Assembly: GCA_914767885.1 (NCBI GenBank)
Contig: CAJZBQ010000063.1
Span: forward strand, 1 to 64,000
Source: Blepharisma stoltei
Taxonomy: Eukaryota; Ciliophora; Heterotrichea; Heterotrichida; Blepharismidae
DNA: 64,000 nucleotides
Direction of reading: 5' to 3'
This document shows, piece by piece, positions 33,801 through 44,601 of the stretch. The position numbers and the translations under genes were made by a program. Numbering within the stretch: the first letter of the stretch is position 1; each line of letters starts with the position of its first letter. The notes under the pieces are model-generated. The model was not told the DNA's origin and did no database searches. It saw only the letters and a program-made list of their open reading frames with translations.

Positions 33801-35465
33801 GACGGTGAAGCCTTTGGTATAGAAGAAGGGCAAATGAATGGCTACATAAAAGCTTCAAGAGAATACGCAAATAACTCAAGAAACTCTCAGCTGGACGTAT
33901 CTGATGAAGACTACTGGGAAACTGATAACCAGTCAGAAAGTGACGAAGATTACAAAGAAACTAAAGAAAGTGAGGAAAATAACACAGAAGAATCAGAAAG
34001 AAAACATAAAGAAAGATACAAAAAAAGAGTCAAAAGTATAATGAAAAATGAAATTAGAAAAATGGAGACAGAAAAGTTAGCTGAATTGCAAGAGAACGAA
34101 AGTGAAGAAGAATATGAAGATAAAGGATTGAGCTTTGATACTGAAAAACTTACGATTGAGAGTGAAGACGAAGAAGATTATGATGAGATTAAGCTAGACA
34201 AAGATATGAATAAAGAAGAAAAAGAAGCAAAGATAAATGACGAAAAAGGTAAATATAGCGGACATAGAGACTCAGTCGAAAAACCAAAAGTCAGAGAGGT
34301 CACCAAATTCGCTGAATTTCACTTCCACAAGCGCGAGACCAAAAGAATCCACAAAAAAGTCCTCTCTTCTGCCCCTCTTTTAAAAAAATTTTTAAGTCGT
34401 TCCATGAAATGAATTTTACGCAAAGCTACAATGAGCCGCAGAATGGTCAATAAAATAATATCTTCCTTCTGTACATCTTCTTCATCAAACAAAATCAGCA
34501 ATTCCTACTCTGTGCTTGACTATCTCTATAATGACATGTCAGAAAAATACGCCCTGAAAAAAATCACTGATCGAAAATTCCTTGAATTTATTGCTTCCCT
34601 CTTGCGGTCGTCAGACTCAAGACGTGCCCTGATGTTTTTAAAGTTAACTGGCCTCAGCGACAAAATAAACATGAAAGGCTACTCTATATTTACTTTCAAA
34701 TTCTATTTAAAGGCACTTTCATTTATGCAGAAGGCAAAAATCGGAATAAATTCATCATTTGACGAAACTGCTGATATTATTTATATGCCAACTTTAAGAG
34801 CTATTGAGTGCGTTAAGGATAAACTTGATGGAATTGTAGATAAAGCGGTCATGAATAAATTAATTTCACAAGTAGAGCAAGCCTCAATACAAGACCCTCT
34901 GAAAATAAACACAGGGCTTGTAGAAGAAGAATATGTGCTAGAGCTAATGGTGGAGCAGTATGAAGAATATCAAGGGAAAATACAAAAAGGGGTTGATGAA
35001 GCAGTTTCTGCTATAAAATGTAATGAAGATTCCAGTTACATGTCTAAATGTGAGTTTATGCTTCTCGCAAGACATATTTCCCCTGTTAAATTTTCTGCCA
35101 TGCAAAAAGATGATGCAGAGCTTAACATGAAAAATAGCATGTCTCTAGTTGATTTTAAAAGTAAATGCATAGAAAAAGGGATATTGAGTATCAATGATGT
35201 AAAATTGTTCTGCCAAGTAAATGACGAGTACTCAAAAGAAGAAATTTCAGAAGAAATTAAAACTTCTATTGAAGAAATGATAATGATTGTGAAAAATATT
35301 GAGAATATAGAAGAAAAAAATATTTTGAATAAAGAAGAATGGGAAATGAAGCTCACAAACTGTGAAAATGGGGTTGATGAGAGAGATGCTAAACTCACAA
35401 AGTTAGCCTGGAAGTTGTATCAAGATGAACTGCAGCGATTAAAGTCATTGATAAAAGAAACATAA
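30849..35465 (+). CDS. Giant acidic coiled-coil protein with an eight-Gly GX3 motif
   Basis: Starts at ATG 30849 and, with UGA as Trp (several codons, including 31809 and 34410) and one MITE removed, runs to TAA at 35463-35465: 1,409 residues. It has a helical coiled coil (about 32020-32330), a long Glu/Lys/Ser-rich disordered middle, a striking GX3 motif at 33756-33842, an acidic Glu/Asp-rich stretch (33890-34270), and a folded-looking helical C-terminus (34430-35460). Excision of the MITE leaves GKYLVNLNTSD. The GX3 run resembles the repeat of Yae1/Lto1 proteins, but nothing else does. No function assigned; probably a scaffold. Confidence 0.85.
31068..31451. mobile_element. BogoMITE-like IES, 384 bp, TTA duplication
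   Basis: A clear example: TTA at 31065-31067 and 31452-31454 is a whole codon (Leu) in both flanks, so excision leaving one TTA restores the frame exactly. Long C and G runs at the ends, TGAGCGAAC just inside. The right end is a hairpin (31396-31440). The interior is opposite in orientation to the 4027 copy. Confidence 0.95.
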
Positions 35466-35505
35466 TTTATTACAATATTTTATATAATTTATCAGAGTTA
35501 AATAT

Positions 35506-38500
35506 ATGAGTAGCTTAACCTATTTTCGTCCTGATGTTTTATTTCAGCAAACTGAGGTATCTCAAAGAAATGATGCCCAATTAAAAAGAGAGAGCCGAAT
35601 TCAGCAGATAAAAGACCAACTAAACGAAGAATTTCAAATGACTTTGCATTTCGCTACTCAAGACCCAACTCATCCAAGCACAATTCGCAAACTCAAAGAA
35701 GAGTACAATAAGTTGGCATTTAAAAACAAACAGAAAACCCAGACACTGGAGCAACTAAAAATTGAATGAAAATTATTGAATCCGCCAAAAATTAAACAAG
35801 ACTCGAGGTTTTTAACATCATCTACTCTGAGTCAAAGGCAAATCACTTGCTGCTCAAGCTTTAAGTTTAATGAAGGGGATTACGAAGATTTAATTGCTAA
35901 TTTAAAAGAAGAAATCTCCAAAACAACTGAACTTTTAAGCGTGGAAGACAATGTAACCGAACAGCTGGAATTTATGAAAGATTTAGAGAAGAAAGACTAT
36001 GTAATTTATATCTAGCTAAAATTGCAAACAAAATTAGATGAGCTGAGATTCCAAACTGGCAAAATATTGAGATTTGAAGAAGAAATATTAGAGACACAGA
36101 CTAAAGCAGATAATCAGTTAATATTAGCATTAACTGAGATGAAAAGCACTAACTCCCCCCCTTCCGTGAGTGAACAAAAAATTTGTTCACTCACGGAGGG
36201 TTAATTTTTTTTTAAAAAAAATTATATATAAATTTTATAGAAAATTATTGTTATTAAAAAAATCCTAATTTGCAAAAATTGGGAAGCAAATATTAATTTA
36301 AATTTATAAAATTTATTTTAAAACGCAATTTGTTTAAAATTTAAAGAATTAGCTCGAGATTTATTATAATAATTATCACTTATATATCAATTTTTTTTAC
36401 ATAAAATTTTTTTCTATTAAAAAATTTTTGTTCAGGGTTTTTGGGCAAAAAATAGGTATTTTTCCCAATGGTTTTGTTCACTCACGGAGGGGGAGTAAGC
36501 ATGAAATTGAAAAAGAAAAAGTGAATAGGGAGGAAAAGATTGAAAGTATGGTTAGAAAAGAAGAAAAACTCAAATCAAATATCGCAACTTTGGCCCATCG
36601 ATTTTCTGAAAATATGGTTTTATATGAAGAAAACAATGAGTTACGAATTAGCTTGGAAAAAGAATTGGAGATCGCTACACAGGACTATTCGCGGCTAAAA
36701 TCGCAAAATAAGCAATTCCAAGCTCAGCTTGAGTTTTATAATACAGAATTTGAAAAAATTAAGCAGTAAAACCTATTTAGAATCGTAAAAGAGTCAGGCT
36801 GCTTAGGTGCAGATCCACAGTTAGTGGCTTCTTACACTCCTCAAGAGATTGCTTCAGCTTTATTTAGTATGATTAGCATTGAGTCTCAGCTTCAAAAGCG
36901 ATTTGTTGAATTAACATCAATCCATAACTCGCTCAAGTCTAAATGCGAAACAATTTTTATAGAGTTAAAAGAGCTCAAAGAAGAAGCCAAATTTTCCGAT
37001 AAAATTGAAGAAATAAAAAATAAAGCTCACATTATAATGAAAAATGATGAAATCACTACAAACGAATTGCTTTCTTCTATAGATGAGGTCAACGGGAACT
37101 CTGCTCGGGCAGAAATAATAAAAAAATACGAAAAATTCAGCGTTTATTCGATAAAATACCTGATTTCGGTATTTACGAAAATGTGAAAACAGATAGAAAT
37201 GGTTGCTAGTAAAGCTTCTCAGCCAGATTCGATGAATGTATATTTGAATAGGTCAAGAAGATTGTTTAGAGACTTACAAGAAGGATTAACCCCAAAATCG
37301 CATACAAAGGCTCTTACACAGCTAACGCGATTCGAAAATCGAAGAAGAAAAACTGTAAAAGTAAATGAAGCTCCACCTAAATTGGAAACGGAAATTATAG
37401 AGCCAGTTAAAACAGAGATAAATCCTTATTCTAAGCAAGAACTAATAAAAGATTATCACGAAATTTTCCATATGAATAATGATATAGCAAGCATGTTTGC
37501 GACTGAAGTGCTAAAAAGCATTGTTTCGAAGTATTTTTTAGAAAAAAATGATATAACAAGCTTATTGAAGGAGTTCGGGCAGGATAATAACTTACTCCCC
37601 CACTCCGTGAGGATAAATTTTTGTTCGCTCGCGAAGGGTGGATTTTTTGGCAAAAAATAGAATTTTTTTAATGGTTTTGTTCGCTCACGGAGGGGGAGTT
37701 AGATGAACTAAGACTGGAATATTTGCATAAACTATATTCTGAAGCAAATAAGAATTTAACTAAAAAGTTTGCATTTTCTATTGAATCTTTGTTGTCAGCA
37801 TTAAATACAGTACAGAGATTTGTGCAAGATGAGTCAATTAAAATTAGTGAAATTGACATAGAATCTCTTCAAAAAAAGGCTACTCAGAACTCAATATCTA
37901 ATATAACTAGGACAATAAAAAGAAGGCATTCAACTAAGCACACAGTTGAAGATTTAATTAAATCAGTGTTTCAATTCAAGCTGAAGACAATCAGGCAAAA
38001 GAAAGAATTAAGGCCCAAGCTCAAAGCAGATTTTGAAGACTTTGTAAAAAGTGTCAAATTTGATTGAAATAAAAACAAAGATCTTCAGACAAATAGTGAT
38101 AAGTTCATGGGACAGCTGGAATCAGATTCTGATGAAGAAGAAACTGAAGCAAAAAGCAAGGAAAGTTTTCCTGACTCCCCCCCCTCCGTGAGTGAACAAA
38201 AAAATTTTGTTAACTCACGGAGGGGGTTAATTTTTTTTTTAAAAAATTTATTGCTAATTTTATAGAAAAAATATTTTTTTCGAAATTTTAAAAAAATCCT
38301 AATTCGCAAAAATTGGAAATTTAATTTTATAAAATTTATGTTTTAAAAAGCAATTTGTTTAAAATTTAAAGAATTAGCTATAGATTTCATTATACTAATT
38401 ATCACTTATATATCAAAATTTTTTTCCATAAAAAATAGCGATTTTTCTAATGGTTTTGTTCACTCACGAAGGGGGGGAGTGAGGTCAATAAAACTAGCAC

Positions 38501-38651
38501 CTCAAAATCTGTAATGAAAGCACGTAATGGAAGTTTATCTATGATAAACTTGCCAAGAATTGGCAAAAGATATAGGGCTATGTCTGAAATAAGAGAAATT
38601 GAATCCAAGATACAAAGTGTCAAGCATTTTGAAAGTCTTAAGAAATTTTAA
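35506..38651 (+). CDS. Coiled-coil protein, 784 residues, three MITEs and two introns
   Basis: After removing two 15-nt introns (36001, 36766) and three BogoMITEs (36153, 37595, 38175), the reading is 2,355 nt, exactly 785 codons with TAA at 38649-38651. Joins read MKSTKHEIEKE, DNNLDELRLEY and SFPEVNKTSTS. The protein is predicted helical for nearly its whole length (KEELERIEEEI-like heptads, e.g. LKEEISKTTELLSVEDN), with a basic Ser-rich C-terminus. UGA Trp codons occur at 35767 and about 37184. No recognisable family; likely cytoskeletal. It starts 40 bp after the previous stop. Confidence 0.87.
36001..36015 (+). other. 15-nt spliceosomal intron
   Basis: GTAATTTATATCTAG with an in-frame TAG; removal joins EKKDY to LKLQTKLDE. 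Confidence 0.9.
36153..36495. mobile_element. BogoMITE-like IES, 343 bp, TAA duplication
   Basis: TAA at 36150-36152 and 36496-36498. Hairpin at the left end (TTCCGTGAGTGAAC and its inverse). Full-type interior. Splits a codon; excision restores AAG (Lys). Confidence 0.93.
36766..36780 (+). other. 15-nt spliceosomal intron
   Basis: GTAAAACCTATTTAG. Without removal the frame stops; with it the reading is FEKIKQIVKESGCLG. Confidence 0.9.
37595..37698. mobile_element. Minimal BogoMITE-like IES, 104 bp
   Basis: TTA at 37592-37594 and 37699-37701, in codon phase. Consists of little more than its two inverted ends around GGCAAAAAATAG. Excision gives DNNLDELRLEY. Confidence 0.93.
38175..38479. mobile_element. 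BogoMITE-like IES, 305 bp, TGA duplication
   Basis: TGA at 38172-38174 and 38480-38482. Hairpin at the left end, interior partly deleted. Splits a codon; excision yields PEVNKTS in frame. Confidence 0.92.
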
Positions 38652-39240
38652 AATAATTAACTCGAATTTTGAGAATGATTAAGTAATAAAATTCATTGAT
38701 GTTTAGAGGCATCAAAGCTTGCATCCTTTCCGTTTTAGGCTTAAGAATAAAAAGGTTTATCTTCAATATTCTTATTGAATATTCTAAACATTAACTTTCT
38801 CATAACTATAGACATTTTTTCAACGAAATAATTGTATTTATTTTTATTAACTTTTATAAAAATTCATCAATTTTCAAGATACAAATTAAAATAGATTTAA
38901 AAAATCTTGAAATTATCGTTAAGATAGATTTTTTTAAAACCTAATATGGCCTTAATCAGTATAAATATAATATCAAATAACCCATGCACTTTATCTCATT
39001 CTCGTATATTTTTTGTCTATTATGCTCCACTCTATATCATAAGTGAATTTTCCAGTAAATTTATCTAGCGAATTTTGCCTTCTTTATAAGAAATGATTAT
39101 GACCAAAAATTTTGTGGTTTTGCAGTCAATTTCTTGCTTAATATATATATTGATAACTAAAAATTTAGGCCAGAAGAATTTCTCCTAATATTCCAATTCC
39201 ATAGATAAATGATATAAGATGTCATTTATAAACAATATAT
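38652..39240. other. Intergenic, no feature recognised
   Basis: AT-rich, between two plus-strand genes. No reading frame, inverted repeat or element end stands out. Presumably the terminator of the coiled-coil gene and the promoter of the Myb gene. Confidence 0.5.
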
Positions 39241-39675
39241 ATGAACCAAGATTTTCAATCAGAAAATACTTATAACAAAGGACGATGGAATGCAGAAGAG
39301 AAAAAGAAATTCGTAGACGCTCTTAATTTATACGGAAAAGACTGGGCTAAGATTCAAAATTACATATCTACAAGGACCCTGGTTCAAGTAAGGTCTCATG
39401 CCCAAAAATATTTCCGAAAAGCCGATAGGCCTCAAGAGCTTAAAATGCCACAACTTTTTAGGCTGAAGGATTCAGAAAGAAAATTCGATGAATATTTTGC
39501 ACAAATAGAACAGTTTAAACAGATGATGGAGCTTAAAAGGCAAGTCTGAGGTCAGACTGTATCTGAACCATTTTATAACTTTTATCCAAACATGGTTTTA
39601 CCTCAGAAAAAGGCTGAAATGGAAGGGTGTAGCTCGATTCCAAGCAAAAGAATCAAAATGGATTACTGTGAGTAG
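39241..39675 (+). CDS. SHAQKYF-class Myb/SANT DNA-binding protein
   Basis: 144 residues. A single Myb repeat near the N-terminus: GRWNAEEKKKFVDALNLYG, KDWAKIQNYISTRT, ending VQVRSHAQKYFRKA, the hallmark of the plant and protist SHAQKYF class of MYB-related transcription factors. The three spaced aromatic positions expected of the fold are present, two of them Trp. The rest is a short charged tail. UGA at 39547 is Trp. Likely a nuclear sequence-specific DNA-binding protein; target unknown. No insert or intron. Confidence 0.92.
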
Positions 39676-40840
39676 ATAAACTATTAACTTAAGTAGCCTT
39701 TGTCATAAGCAATTATAAAAAATTAATAGAAGGGCAAAATAAAAAAGAAGCACCTAGCATTTAAAATCTATAAGCTTTTATCTATATAGATTAGTAAACT
39801 TACTTCCTCCTTTAAATTGGAAAAAAAATATACACTTTTAGGAAAATTAACCCTCTTTAAATAGGAACAAAATTTTAATTTTTCTTATTAGGTGAAAATA
39901 ATAATATAAACAGTTTAATGGAAGGAGTGCGAGTAAAATGTATTTAAACCCCGTGGCGAATTCATAGCCAAATGGCGCTTTTCATGGGGGAAAAACTTAT
40001 ATTCGATCATACTATTTATATTTTTTAACCTGAATTATTAGTGCATTTTCACGCCAAAATTAAACGAGGATTGAAGGTGCAGAGGAGTTTGTGGAGGCTC
40101 ATGGAAACTTGCGGAATCGGTTGTGGTGGATCTGCTTCAATTGATGGCTCACTTCAGTGGATCGAGTGGGTGTTTCATCATTGATGCTTATATTGTTGCT
40201 GCTTGTGGAGTTGTTCTTGGAATCTAATAGTATTATACCTATAATCAATTCCCTTGAATAGCCCTATAAGGGCAAGCATTTTAAGCCGCAATTCCTGAGG
40301 TTGGTTGGACCAACCTTAGAAATTCTGGCTTACCATTGCAGGGCACAAAGAGCAAACACTATAACTTTTAGCTGGAGTTTCATTGAAGAATTGATGCGCA
40401 AATTTGAATTTAAGAAAAAAGAGAGAATGCTGCATGAGGCAGTAATAACACTAATTTTTGTTTTTTAAAAAAACATAAAATTAAGCATTTAAATTGAAAC
40501 AATGTTTTTTATCCAATTTAGTATTTTTTAAGTTTAAAGTGTAAGATTCATCAATAAAAAAATGCTTTTCATAATACAAGTGTCAAAGCTAATATTTAAG
40601 TCACATAATTTTTTATTAAGAGCAGCATAGACAACTATAAATTTCAGCTGCTAAAGTGATATATGAATAAAAGAATCATTATAGAAAACTTTTAAATTAG
40701 AAGTAGAGATATGTAAAATTCCATTTTCACCTGCCAATTCGATTTTTTTACTATCTTTTATTATCATTAAAAAAACAACGGTTAAAAATATTTATGTCCA
40801 GTATTATATTTATCGTATTTTAAAAATTGAAAGTATTTGA
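39676..40840. other. Intergenic with element remnants and a small palindrome
   Basis: Contains two half-ends of the TTTAA-type family (CTCCTTTAAATTGG at about 39810, CCCTCTTTAAATAGG at about 39851), a GC-richer block (40080-40220) with no open frame, and an inverted repeat at 40288-40328 (AATTCCTGAGGTTGG with its complement around GGACC) related in core to the foldback elements. No gene supported. Confidence 0.5.
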
Positions 40841-41869
40841 TTATCTTCCTTCTTTCATTGCTTCTCTCCAGCTCACTGAAAACTCGTTTGCTTTTTCCAT
40901 AAATTCTTCATGATAGCCTTTTGTTATTCCAACCTCCAAATTTAGCTTTGGCACAAGGTTATGTATGCTTGGCGCAGATGCTGAATGCCTATGTTTTGTT
41001 AAAAATCCCTTATTTTCATTGGAAATTTCTCCGATATTTCCCTCATCACATTTAAAAGTTTTCCCAAAATCTCTTTCTTCCACCAGCTCGCTGTCTTTTT
41101 CTTTAATTACTTCTTTTAATTCTTTTATTTTTTTATTTTTATGATCCAAACTTTTGCTTAATTTCAAGTTTTCTTTTGATAAAATTTCTATAGTTTGTTT
41201 ATATTTTATATAATCATTGTGTTTATTTCTTTTACTTATTGCTGCATCAATGTACTCTCCATAGAAATCCTTGATTTTTTTTAATAACGAGCTGAACACT
41301 TTGTCCTTTTCTATCAGCTCATCGAAAATTGTATTATAAATAATTTTTTTCTCTTCTAAGCCCTGCCATTTAGTCTCTTTTAATCTTTCAGTCAGCTCTA
41401 GCTCAAGCTCTATTGCTTCTGGACTAATATTTCTTATTTCTGTCACAGAATCTGACCTTTTTGGAGAAGGCTGTGCAGAAAAACAGCCAGAAGTTTTGAC
41501 ATGTTTTAAGGTCTCTGATTTTCTCATAGTTTCACGCTCACTTGGGTTTAATAGAGATCTGGGTGATAAATTATCAATCCCTATAGAAAAATTTGAATTA
41601 ATTTGAGTTTTAGGCGTGAGCACTGAAGGAAGATTAACTTCATTGATACAAATTGTTGGAGAATTGCTTCGTTGTGAATTTTTCTTCTTTAGTCGTGGAT
41701 TTGGAGGTAAAGCGTAAGGCGAGCAGGGTTTTTCTACCAAAGTAGGAGTTTTTTGAGGATATTTTGGCGAGATAATGGTGCGCTTTGTGAGGAGGGTTGA
41801 TGGGCTACGGCGAGAGTGCGGCGAGCGGGAATTTGAAGAAAAAGATAATAGTCTTGATTTTTCTTGCAT
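40841..41869 (-). CDS. Coiled-coil protein, TSNAXIP1 N-terminal-like (second copy)
   Basis: 342 residues from the only ATG at 41869. The N-terminal 150 are Ser/Pro-rich and disordered; a helical region follows (residues about 165-270: YNTIFDELIEKDKVFSSLL, KIKDFYGEYIDAAISKR) whose spacing fits the TSNAXIP1 N-terminal domain better than the copy at 19599-20591. Shared motifs with that gene: SPTI.IN and VPKLNL. The end (EFMEKANEFSVSWREAMKE) is not shared. Diverges from the GTPase gene with 65 bp between starts. Role inferred as ciliary or basal body at best. Confidence 0.78.
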   Translation of the reverse strand: MQEKSRLLSFSSNSRSPHSRRSPSTLLTKRTIISPKYPQKTPTLVEKPCSPYALPPNPRLKKKNSQRSNSPTICINEVNLPSVLTPKTQINSNFSIGIDNLSPRSLLNPSERETMRKSETLKHVKTSGCFSAQPSPKRSDSVTEIRNISPEAIELELELTERLKETKWQGLEEKKIIYNTIFDELIEKDKVFSSLLKKIKDFYGEYIDAAISKRNKHNDYIKYKQTIEILSKENLKLSKSLDHKNKKIKELKEVIKEKDSELVEERDFGKTFKCDEGNIGEISNENKGFLTKHRHSASAPSIHNLVPKLNLEVGITKGYHEEFMEKANEFSVSWREAMKEGR

Positions 41870-41934
41870 CAATTATAATGGTTGTTAAATTAATTCTAAT
41901 TATTTATAAGATAAAATATTCATTTTTGGGAACT

Positions 41935-43332
41935 ATGAAGCAGTCACAAAATTGGTTAGAAATTGCTGTATTAGGAAATGAGAGAGTTGGAAAAACTTAT
42001 TTTATTAATAGAATTTCTAAAAGCCGTGCTTATCACCCACAAATTGGAGTTCTATTTTATTCTAAAGAGTATCAAATTCATGAGAAATATTTAAGAGTGA
42101 CTTACTGAGATTTGCCTAGGTTATAATAATAAAATGGCTTTAGATGATAGGATGTCACTCTGTGAATATCCTCTCCATCACTTATTATAGGTTTAGGCTT
42201 TTACACATGCACTTCTGTCTAATAGGGAAGAAATGGTGAAGATTTTCTTAGTTCGCATCCTACAGGCATCGTGCTTTATCTCTTTTCGCTGCTCGATAAA
42301 GGCAGGATCCTTAGGCCGAACAGGTGCTGTAGGAACGTCGGATAGAGCGAGGCAATGCGTCAAGTCACAAGTATTCCCAGGACTTCTGGACCTTCAAATG
42401 GCTCAAGGAAACTAAAAGGGGTGATATTTACCGATAATTGTACGTACAATCAGGGAAGCAGCAAAAACCGAGGAAATGTATAGAAATTTCCCCTAGATGG
42501 CGCTGTTTGCCCTTGATTTGCCCACTGGAGAAATTTTTTGGTTCGACCAGTCCCATATGGTTTTGGTCAAACCAAAAAAATTTTTCTCATGGGCAAATCA
42601 AGGGCAAACAGCGCCATCTATGGGAAATTTCTATACCTTAAAGCCCTTCGCAACTAAGGCCCTGTTTGAGGTTAGTTAAACTAACTCCTCCCCCTCCGTG
42701 GGTGAACAAAACCATTGGAAAAATCCCTATTTTTTGCCCAAAAACTCACCCTCCTCGAGCGAACAAAAATTTTGTTAATATAACAATTTTTTGTGAAAAA
42801 AATTTGATATATAAGTGCTAATTAGTATAATAAAATCTGTAGCTAATTCTGTTTAATTTTAAGAAGTTTGCATTTTAAAACATAAATTTTACAAATAATA
42901 AATATTTGTTTTCCAATTTTTGCAAATTGGGATTTAAATAAAAAACAAATTTTGTTCGCTCACGGAGGGAGAGTAAGTAATTTAAGTCTAAGAGATTTGC
43001 CTAGGTCAAGAGATTGAATTAAGCTTCTAAAAAGATGACAAGAGAGAATTAATTTATTTATTATAGTTTATGATGTAACGAGCAGATCTTCATTTGAATC
43101 GGTTGAAATATGGAGGAATAAAATAAATCAAGATATATTCAGGAAAAAAATATTATTTTAATTGCTAATAAAATTGATGAAGGCTGAAACCGAGCTGTAA
43201 GTTATAGTGAAGCAAAGTCACTGGCTTATCGCTATGAAATGCTGTATTTAGAGGTTTCTTGTTTAAATGGGAAAGGATGTAGGAATTTTTGAAGACATTA
43301 TATGAAGCAAATTAGAGTTTGATAATTTTTAA
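41935..43332 (+). CDS. Divergent Rab-like small GTPase, frame broken twice
   Basis: Pieces 41935-42121 and 43007-43332 flank a SINE-like insert and join in frame (TYWDLPRSRDWIKL). Visible motifs: P-loop GNERVGKT, a degenerate switch II WDLPR (usual Gly lost), VYDVTSRSSFESVEIW as in Rab proteins, NKID, and EVSC. About 170 residues, normal for a small GTPase without a long tail. Two compensating one-base slips occur, one in an A7 run near 43145 (one A too few) and one near 43270 (one G too many). Either assembly errors or a decaying gene. No C-terminal prenylation Cys is evident (ends LEFDNF). Confidence 0.7.
42478..42636. repeat. Foldback element, 159 bp with arms of about 70 bp
   Basis: The two arms (starting GTATAGAAATTTCCCCTAG and its inverse) pair over about 70 bp with few mismatches around a short centre containing TTGGTTCGACCAG and TTTTGGTCAAACC. 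GC-rich compared with its host. Confidence 0.88.
42685..42973. mobile_element. BogoMITE-like element nested in a SINE, 289 bp
   Basis: TAA at 42682-42684 and 42974-42976, usual C-rich ends, interior shared with other copies (ATATATAAGTGCTAATTAG). Confidence 0.9.
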
Positions 43333-44601
43333 TATTACTACATTGAGTAAATGCTAAATTATGTATTTATTAGATAATTTAAGCATTAAATTGGGCATTG
43401 GCTATAATAAAAGATAAACAAAATGGCTATTCAAGAAATAAGCAAACAGAACTTGAAAAAGTAAAATTTTTTATAATCTAAGCCAATGCTCATATTAAAT
43501 CCACTGAACATCTACTGTGTACTTCGAAACAAAAAATTTAAAATATTTCGATCGAAATTGGCTTATCTTGTTATAATAATTACTATAAATTGTTAACTGA
43601 CAGTTGGCTTCTCTACCAAAGGAGATTTTAAAGTCGTAGCGATGCTTCATTCCAAGATAATATATTTATAGTCTTAGATTGACTTGAAAAGGTATAAGCT
43701 ATGAAATAAGGCAAAACAGATTTGAAAGTGGCATTTCTAAAATAATGTTTTCAATTGATAATAAACTTTATATCATCTATTTAAAGATTACTGCCTTATT
43801 AAGAGTCCAAGGTATTAAAAATAAATGTTAAATTAATACTAAGGTGTATGATTTTTTAAATTGAAAGATCTTACTGAATAATTCATAAAGGCATAAAAAA
43901 ACTAGAATACTCTATAAATAAGTGAGGTAGAAAATTATTTCTTACATCTATTATTTATTATTCGTTGATTTTTATTTTAAAAAAATTAAATATCAAATAA
44001 ATCTTTATTATTTTTTGAATAAATTCAATCCTTAATGATTTATAGGTATTGTCGCATTTAGTTACAAATTAAAACCTACTAAATGGAATTTTTCATGCTA
44101 AGTCAAATAAAAAGTTAGTTTGGCTTTTAAATTTCTTTCATCCATGGGAAGAATAATAACAATATATATTTTTGCATTGGGGCTTAGGCGTATATATGAC
44201 GATTCCCATTAATTTCTGTATTAATGGATTCTTAACTTCCCTCCCTCCATGGGCGATCAAAATTATTTGGTCGCTATACTAAAGAAATTTTTCGAGTTGC
44301 CCAATTTATTTGATAACTCCGTAGTCCATAACCTATGCAAGTGCAGTTGCTTAATAGACTTGGGTTCAATCACTATATCTTTCGTCGTTATGGCTTTCGC
44401 TTTTCGTCTATCTAGCAATATAGTGGTCATATTGATTCATCGACATCTTAAAATATGCTAGCTGTCAAAGTTTAGCAGAATAGCTATAGATTTCGTTATA
44501 ACATCATTTGCTTATATATCAATTTTTGCTCGGTACTAAAGGACTACAAAGGTTTTATTATTTCAAGAGGGCGTAGAGTAAGTAAAACTGCATAATTAAC
44601 A
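43333..44601. other. Intergenic with one decayed MITE
   Basis: Very AT-rich. Apart from the decayed MITE at 44236-44578 nothing was recognised. No frame of useful length even with UGA as Trp. Confidence 0.55.
44236..44578. mobile_element. Decayed BogoMITE-like element, 343 bp
   Basis: TAA at 44233-44235 and 44579-44581. Ends CTTCCCTCCCTCCATGGGCG and GAGGGCGTAGAG are worn. The interior ATTTCGTTATAACATC..TTATATATCAATTTT lines up with other copies. It lies just upstream of the coiled-coil gene at 44602. Confidence 0.72.

Larger units (their letters stand above)
42122..42991 (+). mobile_element. SINE-like element, 870 bp with nested inserts
   Basis: Perfect 15-bp target repeat GAGATTTGCCTAGGT at 42107-42121 and 42992-43006. 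Head TATAATAATAAAATGGC. Carries a foldback (42478-42636) and a BogoMITE (42685-42973). Inserted in the switch II region of the GTPase gene. Confidence 0.87.

Noticed and set aside
31821-34412. The 863-codon frame taken as a complete gene
   Set aside because: UGA codons on both sides are in frame and read as Trp; the true gene runs from 30849 to 35465.
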